A stretch of DNA of 64,000 nt. Source: Gammaproteobacteria bacterium UBA2965. GTDB taxonomy: Bacteria; Pseudomonadota; Gammaproteobacteria; Pseudomonadales; Azotimanducaceae. Shown piece after piece: positions 25,903 to 32,983 of this stretch. The notes below the pieces were generated by a model. That model made no database searches. It saw only the letters and a list, made by a program, of their open reading frames with translations, and was not told the DNA's origin. The translations under genes were made by a program, and so were the position numbers. Each line of letters opens with the position of its first letter. Position 1 is the first letter of the stretch. The stretch spans positions 58,763-122,762 of the forward strand of contig DEBD01000001.1 of assembly GCA_002348385.1 (NCBI GenBank), written 5' to 3'.

Positions 25903-25970
25903 TGGACAAGCTGCCTCCTATGTGTACAATCCGTACAGGTTTTGTATCGGTGAGTGAGCCCAGCTGTACA
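25903..25970 (+). promoter_or_regulatory. Promoter and TGTACA boxes of the MerR-family gene
   Basis: TGGACA (25903-25908) and TACAAT (25925-25930) with 16-bp spacing form a sigma-70-like promoter. TGTACA (25923-25928) overlaps the -10 box, CGTACA follows at 25932-25937, and another TGTACA lies at 25965-25970. The arrangement suits autoregulation by the adjacent CarH/LitR-like protein; binding is inferred. Confidence 0.55.
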
Positions 25971-25985
25971 GGGCTGACAACTACC

Positions 25986-26918
25986 ATGACGAATGATTTG
26001 AAAACACCCGGCGCGCCAACCCGGGAAGATGACCTCTACCGCATCGGCACCATTGCGAAGCTGACGGGCATCTCTGTGGAGCGTCTGCGCGCGTGGGAGC
26101 GGCGCTACGGGCTGGTGCCCACGTATCGCTCCGGGAAAACACGCTTCTACAGCCAGGAACAGCTGGAGTGGCTGCAGCGGGTGAAGCGCCTCATTGATCG
26201 CGGCCACACTATCAGCACACTGGTGGGTCTGGACGCGGACCAGCTCGATGAGCGCCTGTCCGTACAGCGCAACGTATCGCTGCGTCCGGCGGTGGTGGGC
26301 CTGATTGGCCCGAATCTTCTGGTACTTGAGCAACAGGCCGACCAGACCCAGCGGGTGGAGGTGCAGTCCCGCTGGTCCAACATGGAAGCTTTCGTAAACG
26401 ATCAGGCGGGCACCGGCAAACTGGACGTCATCGTAGCGCAGCTCCCGGTACTGCTGACTGAACCCATTGAAACCATCGCGCAACTGCACCCCGCAAGCCG
26501 CATCGTCAGCGTCTATCAGTTCGCCACCCCCGCCCAGATCAGCGCGGTGCAGGAATTGGGGGTACCCACCCTGGAGTGGCCGGCATCCTGGCAGGAGATC
26601 GAATACGCCTGTGCCACCAGTGCCGGCACGCCGCTGCGCGCCGCCCGCACGGCTCCGCGACGCTTTAGCGATGAGCAGCTTATCGCCATCTCGGCGAGCC
26701 CCGGCCAGGACGACACCCGCTGTCCACAACACCTGGTGGAGATGATCACCTCGCTGAACGCATTTGCGGATTACAGCCTGAGCTGCGCGCTGGAGACGGA
26801 GCACAATCCAGAAATCTTCCAGCGCGCCCACACCGACACCACCCAGGCCAGGGCCCAGCTGGAACTCGCCTTGGAAGTGTTCGTGGAAGCTGACGCGCTG
26901 CTACCCACGCCGAACTGA
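25986..26918 (+). CDS. MerR-family regulator, CarH/LitR-like without visible B12-binding motif
   Basis: 310-residue transcription factor. The N-terminal winged helix (residues 18-91: YRIGTIAKLTGISVERLRAW, ERRYGL, then LIDRGHTISTLVGL) is the form found in CarA/CarH/LitR light-responsive regulators rather than metal-sensing MerR proteins. The C-terminal 200 residues lack the DxHxxG cobalamin motif. This matches what I recall of class II LitR proteins, which work with a separate LOV photoreceptor. ATG 25986 is chosen because the TGTACA boxes and promoter lie just upstream; no good ribosome binding site is visible. Candidate small RNA genes lie on both sides. The signal sensed is unknown. Confidence 0.82.
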   Translation: MTNDLKTPGAPTREDDLYRIGTIAKLTGISVERLRAWERRYGLVPTYRSGKTRFYSQEQLEWLQRVKRLIDRGHTISTLVGLDADQLDERLSVQRNVSLRPAVVGLIGPNLLVLEQQADQTQRVEVQSRWSNMEAFVNDQAGTGKLDVIVAQLPVLLTEPIETIAQLHPASRIVSVYQFATPAQISAVQELGVPTLEWPASWQEIEYACATSAGTPLRAARTAPRRFSDEQLIAISASPGQDDTRCPQHLVEMITSLNAFADYSLSCALETEHNPEIFQRAHTDTTQARAQLELALEVFVEADALLPTPN

Positions 26919-26935
26919 ACTTAATCAATAAAACC

Positions 26936-26983
26936 TGTACAAAAAGTGTTGACTTTTAGTTTGTACAGTACATAATACGTACA
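26936..26983 (+). promoter_or_regulatory. TGTACA-box promoter of small RNA 2
   Basis: TTGACT (26949-26954) and CATAAT (26971-26976), 16 bp apart, give a good sigma-70 promoter. TGTACA lies at 26936-26941 and at 26962-26967 (within the spacer), GTACA at 26968-26972, and CGTACA at 26978-26983 over the start point. Four half-sites in 48 bp imply strong control by the neighbouring LitR-like protein. There is no protein gene downstream on this strand. Confidence 0.65.
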
Positions 26984-27095
26984 TATTCAGTTCAGGCGTG
27001 CAACACAAACTTCCATGCAGTCCTCCCTTTCAAGTGTCCTTCCCCCAGAAGCGAAGTTTGTTTTCAGCGGTGCCCACTGCTGACACGCCTTTTTT
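26983..27095 (+). ncRNA. Candidate small RNA 2 with anti-Shine-Dalgarno loop
   Basis: About 112 nt with the same plan as the candidate upstream of the regulator. The closing stem is AGGCGTG/CACGCCT (26994-27000 with 27084-27090), ending in six T (27090-27095). Hairpin A is the perfect 9-bp stem ACAAACTTC/GAAGTTTGT (27005-27013 with 27053-27061). Its 39-nt loop contains TCCTCCC (27021-27027) and TCCTTCCCCC (27037-27046). Hairpin B is CAGCGGT/ACTGCTG (27065-27071 with 27076-27082, one G-U pair). No start codon with a ribosome binding site lies inside. The single-stranded pyrimidine motifs could pair with Shine-Dalgarno sequences of target mRNAs. Reported from structure only; expression is unproven. 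Confidence 0.68.
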
Positions 27096-27099
27096 ATTC

Positions 27100-27113
27100 G
27101 CTGCCTAGGCAGC
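27100..27113. repeat. Perfect 14-bp palindrome
   Basis: GCTGCCTAGGCAGC is exactly self-complementary. It lies between the T-run of small RNA 2 and the next terminator. It could be a regulator site or part of an extended 3' structure. Confidence 0.4.
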
Positions 27114-27124
27114 AAATGCAGTAG

Positions 27125-27156
27125 CTCAGGCCCCAGATTCGGGGCCTGAGTTTTTT
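27125..27156 (+). terminator. Strong rho-independent terminator
   Basis: A perfect 10-bp stem CTCAGGCCCC/GGGGCCTGAG (27125-27134 with 27141-27150) has a 6-nt loop and is followed by six T (27151-27156). It is oriented to stop rightward transcripts from the regulator or small RNA 2, and protects the convergent phosphotransferase gene from read-through. Confidence 0.9.
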
Positions 27157-27162
27157 CTGGGG

Positions 27163-28179
27163 TCAGGAAAGCAGTTCCAACGCCACATCCGCCTTGTCGC
27201 GCACGCCCTGCCGCTGGGCATCCAGATCGACCCCCTCCTGATCACCCATGGCGCCCACCAGGTAGCGCTTGTACACCCCCTGATTAATGGCCGCCAGGCG
27301 CCAGTGGGAGAATGCCCGATAGTAGTTGATACCGCTCAGGTCCCGCCCCGTGGTCTGCTGGTAGCGCTCACATAGCACCTCACGGTCTGGGAAACCACCG
27401 ACGGCCGTAGGGATTACGGCCTGCTCCACCTCTCCAGGGAGAATCCAGTTGTTCATCAGATATCCCACGTCGGCCAGCGGGTCGCCCAGGGTGCACAGCT
27501 CCCAGTCCAGCACCGCGGCGATGCGACCGTCGGCCACCATCATATTGCCAAGCCGGAAGTCGCCATGAACGATGGCCGTGCCGATCTGTTCCGGCATCTT
27601 TTCTTCGAGGAGCCTTGATACCGCTTCCATTTGAGGGACCTCTTCGGTTTTGGAGGCTTCCCACTGCTTGTTCCAGCGCTTGAGCTGCCGCGCGATGTAA
27701 GCCTCCTTTCGGCCGAGCTGGCCCAGGCCGACCTGATCCGGGTCGGTCATGTGCAGCTGCGCGAGCACGTCGATCACGTCGAATCCCAACTCCCGGCGTT
27801 GGGATTCGCTGAGCTGCCCTGCCGCGGCGGCATCGTGCAGCACAGACCCTTCGACATATCCCATGATGTAGAAGGGGGCGCCGTTGATCTCGGGGTCTTC
27901 ACACAGGGCAAAGGTAGGCGCCACCGGCACCGAACTGGCGGCCAGCGCCGACACAATACGATGCTCCCGGGCCATGTCGTGGGCGCTCTCCAGCACGTGG
28001 CCAAGCGGCGGGCGACGCAGCACGTATGCCGCACCCGAGGCGTCTTCGAAGCGATAGGTGAGATTAGAGTGGCCGCCAGCGATGAGGCTGAACAGCAGCG
28101 GCGGCCGCAAGCCCTCGACCCGTTCGACCAGCCATTCGGTGACCGCCTCTAACGCGATCCCTTCAACCGTTCCCGCCAT
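27163..28179 (-). CDS. Phosphotransferase family protein (APH/ACAD10-like)
   Basis: 338-residue kinase-fold protein, second of its kind in the window. The catalytic motif is HGDFRLGNMMV and the metal Asp lies in AAVLDWELCTLGDPLADVGY. LLFSLIAGGHSNLTYRFEDA is the nucleotide-binding N-lobe, typical of the ACAD10/11-like group. ATG 28179 is preceded by AGGAG. It is not adjacent to an acyl-CoA dehydrogenase here, but acyl-CoA genes lie on both sides. Probable hydroxyacyl kinase; inference from family context. Confidence 0.84.
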   Translation of the reverse strand: MAGTVEGIALEAVTEWLVERVEGLRPPLLFSLIAGGHSNLTYRFEDASGAAYVLRRPPLGHVLESAHDMAREHRIVSALAASSVPVAPTFALCEDPEINGAPFYIMGYVEGSVLHDAAAAGQLSESQRRELGFDVIDVLAQLHMTDPDQVGLGQLGRKEAYIARQLKRWNKQWEASKTEEVPQMEAVSRLLEEKMPEQIGTAIVHGDFRLGNMMVADGRIAAVLDWELCTLGDPLADVGYLMNNWILPGEVEQAVIPTAVGGFPDREVLCERYQQTTGRDLSGINYYRAFSHWRLAAINQGVYKRYLVGAMGDQEGVDLDAQRQGVRDKADVALELLS

Positions 28180-28311
28180 CACCGCTCTCCTATGGTTCAC
28201 CAACTAGATTACCCAAACCTTTTGAGTTTTGTCATGAGATCGTTTGTGATACCGCCCAGCCGGGCGCGTTTAGCGCGTCAGCAACACAACAACCCCAGAG
28301 GCGCCTACCCA

Positions 28312-29037
28312 TTGAGCCTGCTCAACGGCATCAGAACCTTCGCGGACGGCGTGAGCCTCACCCGCGAGCCAAAGCTGTTGCGCTACGCCTGGATACCCGC
28401 GCTGCTGTCATTGGCCATCGTGAGCGCAGTGCTTGCCTACGCCTTCGGCTGCGTGGAAGCGTTTTCAGACTTTCTCGTGGCGCGGCTGCCCAGCTGGCTC
28501 GGTTTCCTGCACTTCATTCTGGTGCCCCTGCTTTATCTGTTCGGGGTACTCACCAGCGCCTGGCTGGCCGGCCTGTTGGCGGCGGTGATTGCCAGCCCTT
28601 TATTGGGCGACCTGTCGCTCGCGACGGAACAGATCACCGAGCCCGAATCCGCGCCCCAGCCACCTAGCTTCTTCGCGGGGCTTGCCAGCGCCATGGGCCG
28701 GGAAGGACGCAAGCTCATCTACTACCTGCCACGACTCATCGGTGTTGCGGTGCTGAGCGTGGTACCCGTGATCAACGTGGCAGCACCCCTGGCCTGGCTG
28801 CTGTTCGGCGCGTGGACGCTGGCCGTGCAGTTCGCCGATTACCCCGCCGAGAATCGCGGCCTGCCGTTTCAGGCCACACTGACCCGGCTCAAGGCCCATC
28901 GCGGGACCGCGCTGGGATTCGGCGCGTGCGCAACCCTTGCCCTGGGGGTGCCACTGCTGAACTTCCTGCTGGTGCCCGTTGCCGTGGTGGGTGGCACGCT
29001 GCTCTGGCAGCGCACGGAAACCAGCGCCATGGGCTAA
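28312..29037 (+). CDS. CysZ/EI24-like integral membrane protein
   Basis: About 241-residue inner-membrane protein resembling the sulfate permease CysZ. Four or more hydrophobic segments are visible, with the family pattern WLLFGAWTLAVQFADYPAEN and LPFQATLTRLKAHR in the second half. I prefer TTG 28312 (LSLLNGIRTFADGVSLTREP), which gives the usual length. In-frame starts at 28192 and 28233 would add an unusual basic leader. Sulfate uptake is plausible, and a cysteine synthase gene exists 30 kb away, but the function is not certain for this branch. Confidence 0.75.
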   Translation: MSLLNGIRTFADGVSLTREPKLLRYAWIPALLSLAIVSAVLAYAFGCVEAFSDFLVARLPSWLGFLHFILVPLLYLFGVLTSAWLAGLLAAVIASPLLGDLSLATEQITEPESAPQPPSFFAGLASAMGREGRKLIYYLPRLIGVAVLSVVPVINVAAPLAWLLFGAWTLAVQFADYPAENRGLPFQATLTRLKAHRGTALGFGACATLALGVPLLNFLLVPVAVVGGTLLWQRTETSAMG

Positions 29038-29038
29038 C

Positions 29039-29662
29039 CTAGTCCAGGTAGCAGGGCACCGAGGCGTCCGGGCGGCGCGCCGCCAGCAACTCCACGTCCG
29101 CAGCCAGGGTGCGGCCCATGCTGAGTGGCGGCAAGTCCGTGACCGGAAAGAACTCCGCAGCCGAGGTTTCAATGCTTCCCTGGGGCGCGCCCCCCACCAG
29201 TTCACAAAGGAAAAAGAGCTTGTAGACGCGGTGCACAGACGGGGGCTGGTAAGGATGCAGATGGCGGTCCTTTATCGCCACTAGGCGCTGTACCCGCACC
29301 TCGAACCCAGACTCTTCCATCACTTCGCGCTCCACGCACCCCGTCGCACTCTGATGCTCGTCGGCCCAGCCACCAGGCAGCGACCAACGCCCGTCGCTGC
29401 GCTCGCGCACTAGCAGCACCTCGTCGCCCCTGAACACCCCGGCGCGCACGTCAACCTTGGGCGTGGGATAGCCCTTCTCTTCAAGGAACAGGTCGTGTAT
29501 CTGAGGCACGGGCACATCGGCAAGCGAAGCCAGCATACGTTCCGCCAGGATTTGCAGCTCCCGATAGCGCTCCAGGTCGTAAGGATCCTGGCTGTAGGTC
29601 AGCCCCGTTTGCGCGATGGCCCTGAGCCGCTTTACTCCTGCCAACCAGGCGGCGTCGTTCAC
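29039..29662 (-). CDS. Nudix hydrolase with N-terminal Nudix-associated domain
   Basis: 207-residue Nudix protein. The first 65 residues (LRAIAQTGLTYSQDPYDLERYRELQILA) match the small domain found before Nudix domains of ADP-ribose pyrophosphatase-like enzymes. The Nudix box is GGWADEHQ followed by REVMEESGF: the REVxEE core is intact, but the first box glutamate is Gln. It probably hydrolyses a nucleoside diphosphate linked to another moiety. It is convergent with the CysZ-like gene with only 1 bp between stops. Confidence 0.85.
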   Translation of the reverse strand: MNDAAWLAGVKRLRAIAQTGLTYSQDPYDLERYRELQILAERMLASLADVPVPQIHDLFLEEKGYPTPKVDVRAGVFRGDEVLLVRERSDGRWSLPGGWADEHQSATGCVEREVMEESGFEVRVQRLVAIKDRHLHPYQPPSVHRVYKLFFLCELVGGAPQGSIETSAAEFFPVTDLPPLSMGRTLAADVELLAARRPDASVPCYLD

Positions 29663-29678
29663 TAGCAGCCCCTCATGC

Positions 29679-30587
29679 TCACGCTCGGTCCAGAATGGAT
29701 TTGACCTCGGCTAGACGCTCAATGGTCGCGAGCGACTCACCCTGATTCGAGCTCAGGTTGCGCACGATCACATCGGTATAGCCCTGCTGCTCGAAAACCG
29801 CCATCTGCTCCGCCACTTCCTCGGCGGACCCGTACATCAAGGCATCCGGATTCATGCCACGATACCCTGCGTCCACATAGGGGGCCACCACACTCTGGGC
29901 CTGCTCGCGGGTCGCACCCACGAAGATGTCACGACGAATGGCCACCGCGGTGGGCGAGCGGTCGAATTCCGCACAAGCCTGGCGAAAGCTGCTCAAGCTG
30001 TCGGCAGCTTCGTCCGGCGTGAGGGATGGTGCGGCCAGCCAGCCGTCACCTAACCGCGCGGTTCTGTGTATGGCAGGCTGCGCTACCGACCCGATCCAGA
30101 CATCCACCGGTTGCGCCGGCAACGGCGCAATACTGGCGCCCCGAATGTTCCAGTAGCGCGGCTCGTCAACGGACTCGCCGGCCCACAACGCGCGCATCGT
30201 ACCCAGGCTTGCCTCGAACATGCCTACCCGCTTGGACATGTCGATGCCCATGGCATCGCCCTGGCGGGCATCTCCCAAACCGCACTGCATGATGAAGCGA
30301 CCGTCGCCTATGCTGGCCAGGGTCGCGATCTGTTCCGCGAGCACCACGGGATGCCAAAGTGGCAGCAGATAGAGGGCCCCATAAGGTTTGTCGCCCCATT
30401 CCGCCAGCATGCGCCCCAGAATCGGGGAATTCTGGTAGTAGGCAAAGGGAGTGACGTGATGATCTCCCACAAACAGCGAATCCAGGTCCGCCTGGGCAGC
30501 GGCTCGAGCGCGAGCGACCATATTGGCGGCCCCAACGCGGGGGTCGTCGGACGGGTGGCTGGAAGATACGGATATGCCTATTCGCAT
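29679..30587 (-). CDS. LLM class flavin-dependent oxidoreductase
   Basis: 302-residue luciferase-like monooxygenase with a TIM barrel. Family features are MRIGISVSSSHPSDD, ADLDSLFVGDHH, LLPLWHPVVLAEQIATLASI, QCGLGDARQGDAMGI and RYWNIRGASIAPLPAQPVDVWIGS. It uses reduced FMN or F420; the sequence does not settle which. ATG 30587 has AGGAG upstream and overlaps the stop of the Nudix gene by 10 bp, so the two are coupled. The substrate is unknown. Confidence 0.87.
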   Translation of the reverse strand: MRIGISVSSSHPSDDPRVGAANMVARARAAAQADLDSLFVGDHHVTPFAYYQNSPILGRMLAEWGDKPYGALYLLPLWHPVVLAEQIATLASIGDGRFIMQCGLGDARQGDAMGIDMSKRVGMFEASLGTMRALWAGESVDEPRYWNIRGASIAPLPAQPVDVWIGSVAQPAIHRTARLGDGWLAAPSLTPDEAADSLSSFRQACAEFDRSPTAVAIRRDIFVGATREQAQSVVAPYVDAGYRGMNPDALMYGSAEEVAEQMAVFEQQGYTDVIVRNLSSNQGESLATIERLAEVKSILDRA

Positions 30588-31054
30588 GGGGCGCTCCTTT
30601 CAAAACATCGATGGGCCAACAGCTTACCGGCGGCAAACAGAAACTCACCACACAGCAGGCTGCCGAGGGAAATCTGATGGGCGGTGGGCAGCACGCGCGG
30701 AAGCCAATATCGATCATCTTCCCACATGCGGCCCAACGGCAGCGCATCGAGGTCACACCAGAACGGCTTTGCCTCAGCCGACTCAGTGGGTCGTCCGGTG
30801 AACTCGTGGGCCACGAACGCATACCCGAGCCACTGAGGCCACTGGGTATCCACAAACTTCAGCTGTGCCACGTGCCGAGGATGCGCGACGTGAATGCCCA
30901 CCTCCTCGAAAGTCTCGCGCTTGGCACAGTCAACGGGCGACTCGTTGCGCTCCAGCTTGCCGCCGGGGCCGTTGACGCGACCCGCTCCGTGACCCGTTTT
31001 CTTTTCGATCAGCAGCACCCGCGAGCCCTGGACCACGAACATCAGCGTGCCCAC
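30578..31054 (-). CDS. Nudix hydrolase, MutT/MTH1-like (probable 8-oxo-dGTP diphosphatase)
   Basis: About 158-residue Nudix protein that probably sanitises oxidised purine nucleotides. VLLIEKKTGHGAGRVNGPGG leads into the Nudix box GGKLERNESPVDCAKRETFE with EEVGI, an intact box, and W/F-rich segments follow as in MTH1. No ATG or TTG lies in frame between the upstream stop and the domain; GTG 31054 (VGTLMFVVQG) is the best start. The open frame further upstream overlaps the dUTPase gene. It lies in a run dUTPase - MutT-like - LLM - Nudix that looks like a nucleotide-pool housekeeping operon. Confidence 0.82.
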   Translation of the reverse strand: MGTLMFVVQGSRVLLIEKKTGHGAGRVNGPGGKLERNESPVDCAKRETFEEVGIHVAHPRHVAQLKFVDTQWPQWLGYAFVAHEFTGRPTESAEAKPFWCDLDALPLGRMWEDDRYWLPRVLPTAHQISLGSLLCGEFLFAAGKLLAHRCFERSAPCE

Positions 31055-31137
31055 CAGCTCGGCGCGCCAGCCTTCCAGGCGTTCATCCAGCTCCGTTAGC
31101 GCGGTCTGGTCCGGGCCTTGGTCAAGCAGTCGACCCT

Positions 31138-31791
31138 TCAGGGATAGCGCTCCTCCAAAGCGAGAAACAACAGCTCCGGCACCCGCTCTACCGCGCAGGT
31201 AAGCCCCTCGAGCGCCTCGATGAGATGTTCGTTGTCCTCGCGGCCGTGCCACAACTTCTGGTACTCGCCAGATTTGTATCCGTGGGCCTGACGAAAATCG
31301 TTCAAAACATTTTTCCCCACGTAAAGGCGGAACAATTCGTCCACCGCCAGGGGCAGTGTCTGCAGCACGCGAACGAAGGGGGCCATGACAAACGCCCGAC
31401 AGGTCAGCGCCTCCTGGGCCAGCCACTCTACGGCAGCGCGAAAATCCGCGGCATCCGGTGCAGCTTCCGCATCATCTGCAGCGAGCAACGCAGGCGCCGC
31501 CTGATCCAACGAACCGGCACGGATCATGTCGCTCAGACCGAAATGCCAGATGTCCACCACTTCAAGCTTTACCTGGTCGAGATCCGCATCCTGCTTCTTC
31601 CACCACTTCCAGCCGAAATGATCCAACAGTTCGGCGCACTCCACCCACACCGCTCGGTAGTTCTCGTAGCCCTGATCGCGCCATTGGGGATGGACTTTGG
31701 CGTTATGGCTGTCCTGCATACGCGCCATGGTCTCCACCATGGACGCCACCGCAGCCGCCCTCGTCTCATCACGCTCAACTGCCTCACCCAT
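31138..31791 (-). CDS. dUTP diphosphatase, dimeric all-alpha type
   Basis: 217-residue member of the dimeric dUTPase/dCTPase family, which converts dUTP to dUMP and limits uracil in DNA. The metal-binding EC..ELLDHFGWKWWKK helix and LEVVDIWHF form the MazG-like core. NDFRQAHGYKSGEYQKLWHG and REDNEHL form the diagnostic C-terminal motif. ATG 31791 has GGAAGG upstream. Dimeric dUTPases are less common in proteobacteria than the trimeric Dut, so the chromosome may or may not also have dut. Confidence 0.88.
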   Translation of the reverse strand: MGEAVERDETRAAAVASMVETMARMQDSHNAKVHPQWRDQGYENYRAVWVECAELLDHFGWKWWKKQDADLDQVKLEVVDIWHFGLSDMIRAGSLDQAAPALLAADDAEAAPDAADFRAAVEWLAQEALTCRAFVMAPFVRVLQTLPLAVDELFRLYVGKNVLNDFRQAHGYKSGEYQKLWHGREDNEHLIEALEGLTCAVERVPELLFLALEERYP

Positions 31792-31844
31792 TGCCACCGC
31801 CTTCCCGTAAGATCGGCTGAAGATTATGGGGTATTCTTCACGGC

Positions 31845-32852
31845 ATGGCCAAAAGCCCGACAACGGCATTGGTAATGCATCCGGTGGTGCGCGAGGAACT
31901 GCTGCGCGACGACCACATGCAGCGCCTCAACCAGGCGGTCAGGTTAGTCAGCGATTCACCCAACCGTGACGTTCGCGAGATTGGCAGCGCTCTGGAAAGC
32001 GTTGAGGTGCTGATCACCAGCTGGGGATGCGCGCGGATCGATGCGGAGACCCTGGCACAAATGCCCCGCTTGAAGCTCATTGCCCACCTGGCAGGCAGCG
32101 TAAAGGGTTTTCTGGACGACCAAGTGTGGCGACGAGGCATTCTGGTGACCAACGCCGTGGCAGCCAACGCCGTTCCCGTCGCCGAATACACGCTGGCGGC
32201 AATCATTTTCGCCAACAAGCGCGTGTTCCAACTCAACCGCTTCTACGTGACGCACCATGAGAACCGCGCACCATGGACCAAGGAGGCTCCGGACGTAGGC
32301 AACTACGGAAAAACCATAGGCATCATCGGCGCCTCTCACGTCGGACAGCTTGTCATAGACCACCTGCGCCGGTTCGATTTCAAAGTGCTGCTATATGACC
32401 CTTTCGTCGCCCCGCTGGCGAGCCGGGAAATGGGGGCCATGAAGGTGGGCCTTTCGGAACTACTCTCTCAATCCGACGTGATCAGCCTGCACGCACCACT
32501 GCTCAACGAAACCCGCCATATGATCGCGACCCGTGAGCTGTCGCTGATCAAAGACGGCGCCACCATCATCAACACGGCCCGAGGCGAGCTCATCGACCAG
32601 CAGGCGCTGGAACGCGAGCTGGTTATGGGCCGCCTGTACGCCGTGCTGGACACCACCGACCCCGACGTGTTGCCCAACCACTCGCCGCTCTACGAGCTGC
32701 CCAACGTGTTCCTCACACCGCACATCGCAGGGTCTCTGGGAGACGAAACCCAACGCCTGGCCGATTGCATCGTCGACGAGGTCGAGCGCTTCTGCAAAGG
32801 CGCCGCACTCAAACACCTGGTGCGACGCGACCAACTCCCCCGCCTCGGGTAG
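31845..32852 (+). CDS. D-isomer-specific 2-hydroxyacid dehydrogenase family protein
   Basis: 335-residue NAD(P)-dependent dehydrogenase of the SerA/D-lactate dehydrogenase superfamily. GIIGASHVGQLVIDHLRRFD is the Rossmann loop (one canonical Gly replaced by Ala/Ser). TIINTARGELIDQQAL holds the catalytic Arg, and FLTPHIAGSLGDET holds the catalytic His. The substrate is a 2-oxo or 2-hydroxy acid that cannot be specified. It is divergent from the dUTPase gene with 53 bp between starts. Confidence 0.87.
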   Translation: MAKSPTTALVMHPVVREELLRDDHMQRLNQAVRLVSDSPNRDVREIGSALESVEVLITSWGCARIDAETLAQMPRLKLIAHLAGSVKGFLDDQVWRRGILVTNAVAANAVPVAEYTLAAIIFANKRVFQLNRFYVTHHENRAPWTKEAPDVGNYGKTIGIIGASHVGQLVIDHLRRFDFKVLLYDPFVAPLASREMGAMKVGLSELLSQSDVISLHAPLLNETRHMIATRELSLIKDGATIINTARGELIDQQALERELVMGRLYAVLDTTDPDVLPNHSPLYELPNVFLTPHIAGSLGDETQRLADCIVDEVERFCKGAALKHLVRRDQLPRLG

Positions 32853-32983
32853 CGAGACGCCCTAGCGTAGCTAGCCGCCCTTGCGTAGCGCGACGAGCTT
32901 GCGCCGCGACACGCCAGTAGCGTTGCCGCTAATGGAGCGAGGCGGTAGATTGTGGTGCTGGCAACGCCGAACCGAGGTAGACC

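Noticed and set aside
25779..25985. N-terminal extension of the MerR-family protein
   Set aside because: The extension would cover the T-run hairpin, the promoter and the TGTACA boxes. The family N-terminus begins after ATG 25986.
27121..27150. tRNA-like GTAGCTCAGG sequence
   Set aside because: It resembles the D-arm start of tRNAs, but there is no acceptor stem, anticodon arm or T-arm. It is the left arm of a rho-independent terminator.
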